Shown: positions 23,501 to 35,388, counted from the first letter of the stretch. The stretch is 64,000 nt of DNA from Zantedeschia hybrid cultivar (GCA_030544215.1 JARZZO010000009.1:52013129-52077128), one strand, 5' to 3'. The notes: generated by a model not told the origin, from the letters alone. A program made the numbers and translations.

Positions 23501-24478
23501 GCCAGCAGTGTTATTAATAAGTACATCAATATGAGGCAATGGAAAATCATCCTTAGGACATGCCCGGTTCAAATCTCGGAAGTCGATGCAAATCCTGACC
23601 TTCCCGTCCTTCTTCATAACCGGGACTATGTTGGCCACCCATTGTGGATAGAGGACAACTATAATGAACTTGGCTTTATGTAATTTGTCGACCTCTTCCT
23701 TCATCTTTAGAGCCATTTGTGGGTGGAATCACCTTAATTTTTGCTTGACCGGGCTAGCTCCATCTTTTAATGTCAACCTGTGTTCAACCAATGACGAGTT
23801 TAACCCTGGCATATCTTTATAACTCCAGGCGAAAGTGTCCTTATAGTCCTTAAGCACTTGTACCACTGCCTCCTCATCCTCTACAGAAAGATTCCTGCTG
23901 ACGAGGACAACCTTAGGTTCGTCTTCAGTCCCTAAATTGATTTCTTTGGTGGGCTCTTCTACGGCAGCTGAGGGTTCATCGAATCTCTTCACTCCACTGG
24001 CATACGCCTCAGCTGCGTCCTCGTCATCTTCCTCATTTTCAATAATGGGGTCTTTTTCATGTATCAACTCATACACCCCATATCCATCGTTGACTAGCTC
24101 ATCGTCCATACATTCTTCTGGCATCTGAATGAGATTTTCTAATAACTGAGGGATTAAAGAGCAAGAAAAGCATCTATCAGCTAAGTCCTGGAGGTATCTA
24201 TCTGGAATTCGTCTACCTTTAGACTTCCTAGACTTCCTAACCTGACTAACATGCCTAGAGCTAGACTGTCTAACTTCACTAAACTCCCTATTCTGACCTA
24301 ATGAAGATAAAGCAGAATAAAAATCATGAGATACAGATGGAAATATAGGAGAATCCTCCTGAGGGGAGGGGCAGAGTAGATCTAGAAGAGAATCTTTACA
24401 GAAGGACCCGCGCGACGGGGTGTAATCGGACAAGTAAGAGGTTTCCTCAATGAGGATCTGGGAAGAATTTGTTGCCAA
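20585..24478 (-). pseudogene. N1 pol: RT, RNase H, second RNase H and integrase, broken
   Basis: A single minus-strand frame from 24478 to 20585 is interrupted by stops at 23729-23731 (TGA), 21047-21049 (TGA) and 20705-20707 (TAG). The linker has TFAWSYKDMPGL. RT shows CIDFRDLNRACPKDDFPLP, FSGYNQI and the catalytic YVDDLLVKSK. RNase H I lies around VGAVLAQEDEEGKERAAYYL. A second, plant-type RNase H follows (LHFDGALHSHGKG, NNIAEYEALLAGLEAA, ADALASLAS), which is diagnostic for Tat. Integrase has the zinc finger (CAKCQLHAD), WAFDIIGPL, TDNGPQF and YYPQGNGQAEATN. The C-terminus resumes after the last stop as EGPYVVSHAFPGNAYRL. Confidence 0.9.
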
Positions 24479-27003
24479 ATTGGCATTTTTTTTTGGACAA
24501 TAGAGGAGTTAAGCATAAAACATGAATGAATATAAATAGAAGAAGAATTAGATGGAGGAAGTGGCACCAAGGCCAAAGGATTAGGGGGATCATACAACAG
24601 TATGTCCCAGATTAAATCATACATCCTCTCTGGATCGAGAGGAGGTGGTGGAATGAGGTCCCGTAGGGACAAAGTGATCATGACGGGCGGGGCCCGTGGA
24701 ATATCTTCAATGATGACCCGCGACCAAGTCGGGGTCAGGAGCAATGTGCGAAACAAGGTGTGGAGCATGAAAACATGAGAATGATAAGTCCCCCTCCAGA
24801 GCAGATCTGTGGTGTAGCCAGCTTCGTAGGGGTCATCTGGCTCCCCTTCATCAGTCTCTTCTGACAGCAGTATCCTCTTGTCGAAAATAGCACCGGGACC
24901 TTCGATCAGCTCATCGATCTGTGGCGGCCACTTGGGTTCTGCAGGATATAGAAACATTCTATTCAGTGCGATGTGGAGGTCTCTCAGATCGAACCACCTG
25001 TACCATTCACATTCAGGATCTTAGAATTTTCTCCTCTTCATAGGCCGCAGAGCCTCTAAGGACTGGTATGTGAGTAGTTCTGAGCAATGCCTGGCCAAGT
25101 CTCTCCCATATATATCATGGAGGTCAAAACATGAAGTAATGACCATCGTGTTGTCATGGCTTATTACGGGCCCCTTTACAAAATGAGTGTATAGGGTCCA
25201 TGTTAGGGGATCCCGACCTTCCTTGGGCGGTGTAGACATTGTCTCCCAGACTTTCTGGCCGCCCTCATTCTCTACTTGCTGAACAATGTCCTGCTTCATT
25301 TTTCTCGGCCTATAGCCTAGGCCGCTTCCAGGTGCTCCTCGGTGGTCCTTGATGGGAGTGGTCCTGCCTTGTAACTGTGTGCCCAGGCCTCTTCCAGGCT
25401 GATAGCCATTATTCATCATTATCTTCCATCCAGGGGTAGTCATGCACTTCCCCCTCTTTATGGCATTTAATGGATAAGGAGTAATAGTGGCAGTTTTAAG
25501 AGGATCAACCACTGGATGGTAAACCTGTAATACCGACAGAAAAGGTTGTCGGCCAGGTGAAGAAGTAAGTTTGACATTCAAAGAATGAGCAGCAGCAAGG
25601 ATCGGCATGCTCGTAACCTTAACGATTCGTCCTTTAAAGGGGAATTTGAGGTATTGATGATTCGTGGAGGGAATCGCCTCGAGAGTTTTTATGTAAGGAC
25701 GACCCAAAATGGCATTCAAAGAGGGGTCGATTTCCAGGATGTGAAACTCGACTTCAGCATGACTTACAAGGCCTAGCTCCACTTTCAAATAAACTATTCC
25801 CAGAGGGGAACGGGTGGAGTTATCATATGCTGTCACGGAGATGGGGCTAGGCAACCATTTTTCCTTGGGCACACCACACAGTTCCAGGGTCTTCGGAGGT
25901 AAAACATTAATTGAAGCCCCTATGTCAACCAGGCATGCATCTACGACCTTTTCGCAAATGTTGACCGTAATGCTCAGAGCCATGCTTCTGGCTGCTGGCG
26001 GTGCTAGTTCCGATGTATGAAATGTAATGGAGGGCTGATCCCCCTGAGGAACTAATAGTGCTGCAATCTTTTCCACCAGCACGTCCTCGTTGACCATCAC
26101 CTTCTGCAGATATTCCATCAGGGCTTCTTGGTGAATCTTCGATCTTTTAATCAGTTCAAGGACGGAGATCCGTGCTGGTGTTCGGTCCAAATGTTTCAAC
26201 AAATCATATTGAGTGCCTGGTGCACTCTCTTCATTGTGTGCTTCCTCAGGCGGCTGTGACGGGCCGTCTCTAACTGTTGACTGAGGAAAGACTTTGTTGA
26301 AAGTCCTCCCACTCCGGAGCGCATGTTCCTCAACTGTGGAAGGTCCGGGTGATACTTTGAGTACCACAGGGTTGGATGGTGCGGATGATGCGGGGTGTTG
26401 GTATGTGGGTGATGGCGTGGGGTTAAGTGCTGGTGGCGTGGTGCGGATTAAAGGTCTAGACGGTTGGATAGTGGATGGGTAAGTGACAGTGGTAGCGGGT
26501 GAAGTGGGAAACGGCATGCGTAGTAGCGGTTTAGAAGGTTGGATGGTATCTGGGTAAGCGGTAGTAGTGGCGGATGAAGTAGGAAATGGTACGCGTAGTA
26601 GTGGTCTGGATGGTAGGAGGGGTGCGTAGTTGGTTTGCAGGGGGGTATTTAATGGAGGCGTAGTGGTATGGGGTGTAACGGGCTTGAGGAAAGCGGGTGG
26701 TGGTAATGGGTTAGTGGGTGCGGGTGAGTGATATGCAGGTGTTGGTATAGGGGTAATAGTAATGGGTTGTGATCTGGGTATGTGAATGGTGCGGCGTGAT
26801 GGTTGTTTTGCGGTACTCGGAATGTGACCCGTTGAATAAATAGAGGAAGAGTCCTCTATCCTCCATTGTTGCCCGCGGTTAGCCTCAGACCGGCTGTTTG
26901 TCAGAATAGGGGCAACTTGGTTTTGGTTTTGATGCTCTAGAAGCGGGTTCTGTACTATGCCCATGTTCGGTGGTGGTGCTGCTTGTGCTGGTGCTCTCAC
27001 TTG
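24479..27003 (-). pseudogene. N1 protease and G-patch-like region
   Basis: It continues the gag frame, starts P/T-rich (low complexity, 26300-26960), then gives a retropepsin: CLVDIGASINVLPPKTLE with D-I-G-A at the active site, and AILGRPYIKTL. A G-patch-like segment follows (NNGYQPGRGLGTQLQG, GSGLGYRPRK), typical of Tat/Ogre polyproteins. A stop lies at 25021-25023 (TAA), after which the same frame continues (MFLYPAEPKWPPQIDELIEG). A frameshift at an A-run near 24484-24493 then leads into the pol frame. The active-site D-I-G differs from the usual D-[ST]-G, as also seen in N3. Confidence 0.8.
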
Positions 27004-29004
27004 CTACTGCTGTGGTGGTTTTCTTGCCTTTAAGGCTAATATGTATTTTTTCATCTCTTCCCAGTCTATACCTCCCTGCTCGTTGAGATCATGAATGTAA
27101 TCTCTAAATTGGAAGCAGGTGTCAATAGTGTGTCCAGGTTGCCTATGGAAATAGCAATACCTAGACGTGTCGGCATTCTGGGGCCAGATCGCCTTTTCTC
27201 TCGGCAGGACTAAGGCATTAGCTGCCATCAAAGCACTGAAAATGTCCGCCAAGGACTCTGGGAGGACTGGGTATTCTGCCCTCTTTGGGCCTGGAGGTCT
27301 CCTCTGCTGGTTGTAATCAGCAGGAGGAGGGACATTATGATATGCCGGCGGTGCGCGCGGCTGATACTACTGCTGTTGCTGATACTGCTGTTGTTGTGGT
27401 GACTGGTACTGCAATTGCCGTTGCAGCGGCTACTGTGGCTGTTGCTGGTTCAGCTATTGAGGCCGCTGAAACTGGGGCTACTGATACTGGGGATTTGGTT
27501 GCTGCCTGTACCCCTGATGGTTCGGCTGCTGTGGCCTCTGGTACTGTTGTTGACTCCTCACAAACTGGGGCGAGTTGTTGTTCATACTGCTGACTTGCTC
27601 ATGAGAGAGCGTGCCCTCAGTAGTTGAACCTGTGCTGGGAGAATTTGGCACTGCAGGCTTCCGAGGTGGAGGCCTGCTAGGTCTGTGAGGATCAAAGACG
27701 CTAGAGAACATAGCGTCCTTGAAGGCATTCTGACAGTACCGCGCTCTTTCATAGAGCTCTGCCATGCTGGTCAGATTGTTCAGAGAGAGGACTAGTTTGA
27801 ACTGGGACGTTGCATTGGAAATCAGCATCTTCACTTGCTCCGAGTCGGACAAGTGATCTTTCACTTTCTCGGCCAAGCCCCGCCATCTGTTGGCAAAACT
27901 GACGAACTCCTCATCGGGCTTCATCTTCTCTGCTATTAGGTCAGTGATGGACAGGGAGGGAGTGACTCTGTCCTGGTATCGTTGGATGAATTTTCGAGAA
28001 ACGATACCATAGTCCTCTACTTCGGAGGGCTCCAAGGAAAAGAACCACTCGAGGGCTGGTCCCTTTAAAGATCTCCTGAACAAAAAGGCCAACGACCTCT
28101 TGTCGTTTTGCCAGAAGGATGACTCGTACATGAACTCCTTCAAGTGGGTGAAGGGGTTACCAGTACTATTGTACTTTCGGTACACTGACATCTCGGAGGG
28201 TGGCAGATGGAACACTGGCAGGCTTGGTAAGTTGATCTCTGGTGCAGCTTTGACCCCTATCATCTTCTGGAGGTTGTTGAATTGTTCATCCATGCGCTCC
28301 ATCTTCGCCAGCAACGCTTGCGTTGTCGGATCAGCCTGGGGAGGAGGGGGAGGTGGAGGTACTTGATAGGCCTGTTGCCTAGAGTACGTCTGATAAGGAG
28401 GACAGTAAAGAGGAGGTCCGGCAGAGCTTTCGCCATGCCCGATGGCATTTTGGTAAGCGGGCGTCAGCGGTCTGGCCGGTTGCCTAGAAGAGGAGAGTTG
28501 CGGCCCAATTGGCCGAGAAGTGACATGGAGGCCTTCCATGGCCTGATGAATGTAGGGAGGATGATGAGGAGGTTGCTGAGGAATGGCAGGGGGAGCCGCA
28601 GGGTTCAGCTCGGCAGACTGCATGGGCGCCTTCCCCTTTAGAATGGACTGGATCGCCTCGAACTGCTGAGGGTCCAGACGGGAGGCAAGAACTCCCAAAG
28701 CATTTACAAGATCCGAGGGATTAGAGGACGAGGGATCATTCTGATTCATGTCTCCCTCGAAGATAGGGTTGGGAACCACATGCTCATGCGGGGGAGGATC
28801 AGAATATTGCTCGTGAGGATGATAGAGAGGGGTTCGGACATTCCCATCATGTCGTACTAGAATAGGAATGGAATTACGGGAGGCATCAGCATCTCTCCTG
28901 CTCTCAAAATTGTAATCGGAATCGCGAGGGGCATTAACATCTCCCTCGTAGTTGATAATGGCATATGGAGCCATGCTCAAGTCTGTGCCTGATCGAAGCA
29001 GCAT
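27004..29004 (-). pseudogene. N1 gag, with five in-frame amber codons
   Basis: It starts MLLRSGTDLSMAPYAI, then a P/Q-rich N-terminal half. The capsid-type retrotransposon gag domain follows (NPFTHLKEFMYESSFWQND, GPALEWFFSL, ERARYCQNAF), then a Q-rich tract and a CCHH-type knuckle (YCYFHRQPGHTIDTCFQF). Reading is open to 27478 and then blocked in the same frame by TAG at 27478, 27454, 27430, 27367 and 27004. Each of these stands among Q codons, so each plausibly replaces CAG. I know of no readthrough signal here and treat it as decay. Confidence 0.85.
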
Positions 29005-29993
29005 GATGTTAGATTTTTTTTAGAGATTGGCAAACAAGTTGTACAGAGATTAAGCAAACAAGTGGATGTTTACGTGATTTTAGAATTCCTTGTTGGGTTA
29101 TTTGGATTTAATTAAATCACAAATTCGCTCAAGGGAAGGGATCCTAGTTTCAGTTCAATGTCCACCGTTATATTCTATGGCTTTCTCTCACAACGTTATG
29201 GAAATCTAACCGGGACTTCAACTGGTACAACCATCCCGATGATTAAGGAGAAATACCCTGATTTTGGGGACTTACGGAGGTCCTTAACGCCAACTACTTT
29301 AGTCTGATCGAGGGACCGACCCAATCAGAGAGAGTTGAAGACGTCAAGAAGAGTGTTCCTAAGAAGAGGAGGGTGTTAGCCTCAATGAGTATGACCTGTA
29401 GCCTGGATGGCCTCTAATGCTTAATATATAATGGGCAATTAGCACACAGATCACAAAATCGCGTCGCTGTTAGTCGACGCTATTCAAACAGAGCCTTAAT
29501 TTTTCGCAGAAGCTCAGATAGCAGACAATAGAGAAATGAGACTGAAAGGCGTCTGGGTTAACCAACGCAGTTTGAAATGCGTCGGTGTTCCTGGACGCTT
29601 TTCAAGTCACAGGTTCAGTTTTCCAGGAGGAATTTCTGGATTGATTCCCCCTCAAACAGCATAAAAATGATAAATAATCAGCTCATGCAAGAATTTTTTT
29701 GTTTCGGGTTTTAACAGGATGATTTTATCAAATAAACAATTAAGATATCAATCAATCACACAACATTTCAACACAAAAACAGCTTTTCAACTAATCAACG
29801 GGGAGGGCAAGATCTTGCCGCAGGGGTGTGCACGTGGTGCACGTAGAAATAACAACTAAATTAAAAACTCACAAATTGGTGAGGGCGTGTCGAGAGACAC
29901 AGGTGGTGCACCGTGGGTGCCCGATTAACAACAGCAAGAACAAAGAATTAAAAAGATGGCGAGACCAGGTCTCACCGTGATCGCCAAAAAGGC
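29005..29993 (-). other. N1 5' leader with candidate primer-binding site
   Basis: The 5' LTR ends at 29994. Seven nt inside, TGGCGATCACGGTGAGAC (minus strand, 29969-29986) is the likely primer site, comparable to the TGGCGAC-type sites of other Tat elements; I could not assign the tRNA. No gene is seen. Three 11-10-11 inverted repeats lie at 29455-29604. Confidence 0.6.
29455..29604. repeat. Three 11-10-11 inverted repeats in the N1 leader
   Basis: Units are at 29455-29486, 29543-29574 and 29573-29604, the last two with a 30-nt pitch. Spacers are gctgttagtc, tgggttaacc and ggtgttcctg. These lie in the genomic RNA between primer site and gag. Confidence 0.92.
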
Positions 29994-31370
29994 TGTAAGT
30001 GCTTAAAATGTGCGTGTGATTATCATGAAAAATCTATGTTGTTTAAGTGCAAAATAAAACATATTAAAAAGAAACTAAGTGATCGTCAGAAACTTTTGAC
30101 TTAAAAGTTCCAAAAGGAAGAGTTTGATCGCCTACCTGTTTGGGTGTGGGAGATGTTGAGTTCTTGGTTCCCTTCCTTCAGCCGGCTGAAGAAAGAGAGC
30201 CCTTTCTTTTCTTTGTTCTTACTTTGATTGCTGTTGAGTTGTTGAGGATCGTCTAGAGTCCTTGTTGTTTGCTATTGATTTCCTCTGCTTCTCCTTTGAC
30301 TCTTCTTTGTACCTTGCAAGAAATAGAAAGGAAGAAAGAACAATGATGAGAACTTAGGCAAAAGTAGTATCCATTTCAAACAAAATTTTAAACATGCAAC
30401 TAAACAGGAAAACTCACTTGTTGAGTGGTCTTTTTAAATCCCTTAATCAAATAGGTTTTGAAAAATGATGCTAGTGTTGTGTGTGTTGCATGGAGTGATG
30501 TAACGAAGAATGCAAGATTAATGAAGATGAAAAATGTGAAAAAGAATGTAGAAATTGAATTGAAAAGAATAAACTGGATGGTCCCTGGAAGCCTTGGTCT
30601 TGGATGGATCTTGAATGGATGAAGAATGGACGTCGACTTCTGGAAACAACAGCACTTTAGCGTTTGGACGTCGTTGTTTCGATTTTCACTCAATTATCAC
30701 TTCGATATCACTTCAATCACTAACTCTAACTCTAACCCGTCACTCATTCAAGAGGCAGGGTATTTATAGACTTCCTTTCATCCGCAGATTTACATGGAGA
30801 AATTTGGGATTTATCCATCTTAACCAAAAGATAAATACAGATTAATTCATCTTTATCTGTAATTATCTAAAACGTGTCGCCCATGGAAGACGCCTTTCAG
30901 ACTGATTAGGATAAAGATAAACATTTGGGAAAAATTTATCTTTATCTTTAATTAGCTAAAATGCGTCGCCATATGGAGACGCCTTTTAAACTAATTAAGA
31001 TAAGGATAAACATCCGGAAGAGAGGCATAAACAACTTAGGAAACCTAAAATGCGTCGTGTCTTGTAGACGTCTTTTAGTTAATTAATCAATTAATTAAAA
31101 TTCAAATTTAAATACCAAAATAAGAATAAACTCTAAATGGCGTCCACATAGGTCGACGTATTTTAGACTTCTTCATATTTTAACTGAAATTTGAGTTAAA
31201 ATCAATTTAATTGATTAACTTAAATATGTCTGTTTGACCCAACACTTTTTAGATAAATAACCCAAAAAGATCAATAAAAATTAACCAATGATTAAATATC
31301 AGACCATTCTGAGGCATTATTATATGATATGAAATTTACTCGAAATGATGTCAAAATTCGCGTGTCTACA
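29994..31370 (-). mobile_element. N1 5' LTR (right on the plus strand)
   Basis: It starts TGTAAGTGCTTA and ends CGTGTCTACA on the plus strand (1377 nt). A TATA box, TATAAATA, is on the minus strand at 30761-30768. By eye it differs from the other LTR at roughly two positions per hundred. Confidence 0.92.
30868..31165. repeat. Four 11-10-11 inverted repeats in the N1 5' LTR
   Basis: Units are at 30868-30899, 30957-30988, 31046-31077 and 31134-31165, with spacers identical to those of the other N1 LTR. Confidence 0.92.
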
Positions 31371-31386
31371 GGCCCGTCCTGTCATC

Positions 31387-32322
31387 TGATAGGCGTCTGT
31401 CTGGCACGACGCGTTTTACCCTGTTTCAGATTGACCCTGCGAGCCTTCCCTTCTTTCCCTCATTCTCACCTCCTCACTCTCTCTCCTCGCTCTCTCCACC
31501 CCCTCCGATCCCTCCTTCCCTTTCCTTTCCCTCTCTTCCTCTTCCACCAGTCCAACACCTCTCTACCTCTCACCACTACCAGCACCACTTCCTTCGCAGC
31601 GTTCCACCGGGCGGCGGCCGACGTCCCGGCGGAGTGGCGACGTCCTCGGGGGTACCGACGGCGGTCTGCGGTGCGGCGGTTTGGCGGCACGGAGCCAGGA
31701 GGAGTTCAAGAAACCGGTAGGGGGACGAACATTGCATGAAATGCGGTTGTTTTGTCCGTGTTACCTGTTGTGATGCATGATGCATTTGGGGTAGAATGAG
31801 CATGTTAAGGGGGGGTTTCTTAATGGTTTGGCCGTTTCTATGAACAAGAAATTGTGGGTTTTACGTGGTGGACTAGCTTCCCCTCTTCCTTTCCTGTTTT
31901 GGTGTGTTTTTGGGGAGTTTGGGGTGAAAAGGGGGACCCTCGGGTAGAGGTGCAGAAACCAGGTTTCTGGCGCTAAATGACGTCGCGCTTGGACGACGCC
32001 ATTCAGAATGGCGACAGCCCAGAACGACCCAATTTAGGCAGAAATCGCCCTGATTGAGGTTTCTGTCAGTTTGGGGTTCTGTTGAGAATGGCGTCTGAGG
32101 ACAGCGACACCTTTTAAAAAGGCAGCTTCTCAGGATGACGCGTTTTACGTAAATCAACCGTAGCCTATCCTTACTTCTGCCGCTATCAGACGACGAGGGA
32201 CGGAGACGCGTTTTTAAAAGGCGGCTACCTTTGGCGACGCGTTTTAGGCCATATTCTGAGGCCGAGTTTTATGAACCCGTTTAGGAGGCTTGAATGGTCT
32301 CGGCCACGGGCGACGCGATTCA
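31387..32322. repeat. Eight 11-10-11 inverted repeats, N2 5' LTR part 2
   Basis: One unit is at 31387-31418 (spacer tgtctggcac). The others are at 31974-32005, 32005-32036, 32085-32116, about 32115-32147, 32184-32215, 32215-32246 and 32291-32322. Several of the later ones have decayed left arms but keep the 10-nt distance. Confidence 0.85.
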
Positions 32323-33718
32323 AGGCAGAATTACATTAACTCTTGATATTAATATGTGTTTCACTGTTAGATAGTTCAATCAATGCATGCTTTAAACCGT
32401 ACATCAAGGCCGAGGATTTCTGTGTGAGTGGAATCATATCATATGTGTGTGTGCTTATGCGATTGTGGAGTTGGAATAGTTATGGCTTACGTTTGTCACC
32501 TTGTGCCGAAGTGGGGGGGCCTTGGTGTCTGTGTGGCATTGTTGCCGTACCGGTGGGGAAGAGGTACATGTTGTGTTTCACCTATGGCTGGGGGAAACAT
32601 AACCACCTTGAGCTCGTCGGGCCGGAGTAGCCAGCGTGCTATCCGAGGGGTTACTGTTTGTACTCAGCGGGTCGGAGCTTTTCTGTTTGTCGTGGCACCT
32701 TCCGGCGCATTTCTTGCTGTGGAGCTGGGTGTGGTGCTGTTGGAGTTGGTACCCTTTCGCCACTGGGCCTGATGTGACCTGTGATATCAAGGTTGCGAGT
32801 GGTACCCTTCGCCCTTTGGCCTGATGCGACCTGGGAGGTTAGGGTTGTGGGTAGTCCCTATAGCTTCGGCTTGACGGGGGTTTCGCTAGTCCCCAGGGCC
32901 CTCTTGAAGCGCCGAGGCCTGGCGTTGAGGAAAGTCCGATCGGTAGGACAGTAGTCTAGACTGCTTGTGTGCACATGTAGCTGGGCAGTGGTGGTTCACT
33001 GGTCCCAGTTTGTCCTAGTTTGACTCACTGCCTCACCTTACGGTGCCCGGAACACCGTGGGTCGGACAGGCGTGAGCGTTGGTGGTGTTGTGAGGCGATG
33101 TTTGTCTACGGTCGACAGTGTGGTTTGATCGCTTAGCCGGATCCTTGGTTATGAGTTGTGGTACTGTGTTGGGCTATTCGAATTGCTTAGAACTGTCCAT
33201 GTTGCATTGCTTATGCGTATGTTTCATATCAGGTTTGGGAGCTGTGTTTTTTACTTTATTTAATTGCCATCTTTCTGTAATATTATACTTGTGGGTGTGT
33301 GAGTGGGAGGCGGGGATCGGATGATCCCTACTGTGCCCTTTTCTGGTGTGGCTCACTCCCTGCGGTTTCAGGTGTGGACCTCTTGACGAGTGGCGGTGTG
33401 TGGTGTTCTTCTTGGTGTGCGGACCAGCAGCTATCTCAGTTCCGGGGTATGCCCCGATGTTGTTGTACTTTACTTCTGCCTGTACTTATTTAATTCGTTG
33501 GACCATGTAATTATTGTTGGACTCTATACGGACATTATTAATTTCCTTCCTGCGCGCTTGTAATTTCCTTGTAATCCGTATGATTGTTATATTTAGCCTT
33601 GTTTAACGCTTACTCCTCCAGATGTGTTGTGTGAGATCCGGGTGTGAACCCGCAGTTAATGGTCCGACATCTATTTAGTAATCGGATTCCCGATTATAGG
33701 ATGGCGGGTCGTTACAGA

Positions 33719-33730
33719 TGGTATCAGAGC
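33719..33730 (+). other. N2 primer-binding site (initiator Met tRNA type)
   Basis: TGGTATCAGAGC lies 2 nt after the LTR end at 33716. Confidence 0.9.
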
Positions 33731-33870
33731 CTTGTCTGGTCGAGTATGTGGTAAACTAGGGTAAATATTATAGTCCAACAATAAGTACGAGTCAGTATGG
33801 GAGATGGCTGTTGGCATAGATTGATAGGTTTTGACGTGTTTGGTTCAATTTTCTTGTTTGTGGGGTAGTT

Positions 33871-34911
33871 ATGGTGCCGAAGAGTAGAGTTCCGTTGGCT
33901 CATGGTTCGAGAGCAGACGATGGTAGTTCGGGGGCAGAAGGGCATAATGTAGATCGTTTCATGGAAGCTATGATTGGGGCAATGTCTAGATACCAACAGG
34001 GAGATGGAAGTGAGGGATCCAATCCCCGAGGTGGTCAGTCCACGGTGATGGAGCGGTTCTTGAAGTTGAAGCCCCCTTCTTTCACGGGTCGACCAGTCCC
34101 AGATGAGGCAGCTCATTGGATTAAGGAAGTGGAGAAGGCATTTGATGTTCTTGAATGTGCTGAGAATGACAAGACCTTGTTGGCAACCTACTTGCTGAAG
34201 GACGATGCTTATGATTGGTGGGTTACCATCAAGAGGATGATGTTTGCAGATAGGTCCTTGAGAGAGATCCCTTGGGAGGACTTTATGAGAGAGTTTAATG
34301 GACAGTACTTTCCGAGGCACGTTCGGAAGGCCAAGGAAAGGGAGTTTATGGAATTGGTGCAGAATGGTATGTCAGTTCTAGAATATCATATGATGTTTGT
34401 GGCTCTTGGAAGATTTGTCCCATACATATCTGAGCATGAGGAACGTCGGACGGAGAGATTTGTGGATGGACTTCGGCATGCTCTGAGGGAAATGGTGGCA
34501 TCTCATTGTTGTAGAGATCTGGCATCAGCAGTTCGGTGCGCAGCAGCGGTGGAGACTCAGTTCCAACAAATGGCGAAGGAGTCGGAGCAATCAGCACGAG
34601 GGAAGCAGCAAGGCAAGGACAAATCAACGGTCTTTTCGTCAGGCGGTTCGAGTTCCATTGAGCTCGGGTTCCAAGAGATGCCTTGTGATGAGGATGAAGA
34701 CGATTCGGTTCAGCAGATGCAGACTGTGGCTAGCAGACAACAAGAAGCGAGACGGGATGCTGCGGGTTGTTGTCCCCGTTGTGGTAGGTGTCATGGCAAT
34801 CGGATATGTCCATTGGTCACTGGTAGCTGTTTTGGCTGTGGTAGGAAGGGACATCTCGCGAGGAACTGTCCCCAGAAGAATAAGACAGGTCAGGAGCCGA
34901 GTGGTCAGTAG
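33871..34911 (+). CDS. gag: N2 Gag (capsid and zinc knuckle), intact
   Basis: The protein has 346 residues. After a short variable N-terminus it has MERFLKLKPPSFTGRPVPDE (about 55-75), the entry to the retrotransposon gag domain. Capsid segments follow: AAHWIKEVEKAFDVL, DDAYDWWVTIKR and FNGQYFPRHVRKAKEREFME. A Q/E-rich linker leads to one CCHC zinc knuckle, CFGCGRKGHLARNC, near residue 325. This is the nucleocapsid that binds genomic RNA. The frame is open from ATG to stop. No pol follows, so mobility would need RT and integrase from a related Ty3/gypsy element. Confidence 0.9.
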   Translation: MVPKSRVPLAHGSRADDGSSGAEGHNVDRFMEAMIGAMSRYQQGDGSEGSNPRGGQSTVMERFLKLKPPSFTGRPVPDEAAHWIKEVEKAFDVLECAENDKTLLATYLLKDDAYDWWVTIKRMMFADRSLREIPWEDFMREFNGQYFPRHVRKAKEREFMELVQNGMSVLEYHMMFVALGRFVPYISEHEERRTERFVDGLRHALREMVASHCCRDLASAVRCAAAVETQFQQMAKESEQSARGKQQGKDKSTVFSSGGSSSIELGFQEMPCDEDEDDSVQQMQTVASRQQEARRDAAGCCPRCGRCHGNRICPLVTGSCFGCGRKGHLARNCPQKNKTGQEPSGQ

Positions 34912-35298
34912 GAGCCCGGGACCTAGAGTGGTGTCGTGTGTTCCTTCAGTGGAGGTCCGAGATGCTAGGCTAGATGAGCACTTTTATCTTGTCTTATTCG
35001 GTAGTAGTTGTGAACTCTTATGGCACTTTTTATGTATTTTGGACATGATGGAGAATCAGTTTTGTAATTTGTGTCTTGTTAAGGTATGGTTATTTCGGTC
35101 TATCAGCTTTTTGCAGAATCGTGGATCGTAGTTAGATTTGTGTTGATTTGATTGACTAGTTATGCGGAGCCCGGTGTAAGAGTGTGATCAGTGAGGATGA
35201 TTGATGTGATCTGTGTTACTGGCGGTTAATTGTTGGATGTGGTTATCATGTGAGCGGTTGCAATTTCAAGGACGAAATTCTTTTTAAGGGGGGGAGTA
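34912..35298 (+). other. N2 post-gag spacer with polypurine tract
   Basis: There is no protease, RT or integrase. A frame overlapping gag (34658-35131) is a shadow. The polypurine tract AAGGGGGGGAG at 35286-35296 immediately precedes the 3' LTR. Confidence 0.8.
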
Positions 35299-35388
35299 TG
35301 TAAGGATTGAGGATTCGGGTTCAGTTTTCGGGTCGGTTTCGGACCGGATCTCCTGGTTTGGACCCTGATGGGTCTGGGGAGTGCCTTC

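Larger units (their letters stand above)
11479..31370 (-). mobile_element. N1: Tat-lineage Ty3/gypsy element with an antisense two-gene cassette
   Basis: N1 is 19,892 bp with ~1.38-kb LTRs and perfect GGCCC duplications. On the minus strand the order is 5' LTR, leader with primer site, gag, protease, G-patch-like segment, RT, RNase H, second RNase H, integrase, a non-coding stretch, then (on the plus strand) a PMD gene and a DUF7745-like gene, and the 3' LTR. The second RNase H and the G-patch-like segment place it in the Tat/Ogre lineage. Extra ORFs in either orientation between integrase and the 3' LTR are known in Tat elements. Gag-pol holds many stops, so this copy is not autonomous now. 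Confidence 0.92.
11130..33716 (+). mobile_element. N2 5' LTR, interrupted by N1
   Basis: Parts are 11130-11478 and 31376-33716. It starts TGTAAGGATTGAGG and ends GGTCGTTACA. Twelve 11-10-11 inverted repeats lie in the first ~1.3 kb of LTR sequence. A CT-rich block follows the first four at 31440-31560. A ~55-nt imperfect tandem duplication (ACCCTTTCGCC / ACCCTTCGCCC...GGCCTGATG) lies around 32750-32860. Open frames inside the LTR are not conserved as proteins and I do not call them genes. Confidence 0.85.

Noticed and set aside
27367..27480. Amber codons in N1 gag as programmed readthrough
   Set aside because: There are five stops in different places, all among Gln codons and matching the CAG decay seen elsewhere, with no downstream readthrough context.
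34658..35131. 157-codon frame overlapping and following N2 gag as a second gene
   Set aside because: Its first half is an alternative frame of the gag zinc-knuckle region and its second half has no recognisable domain.
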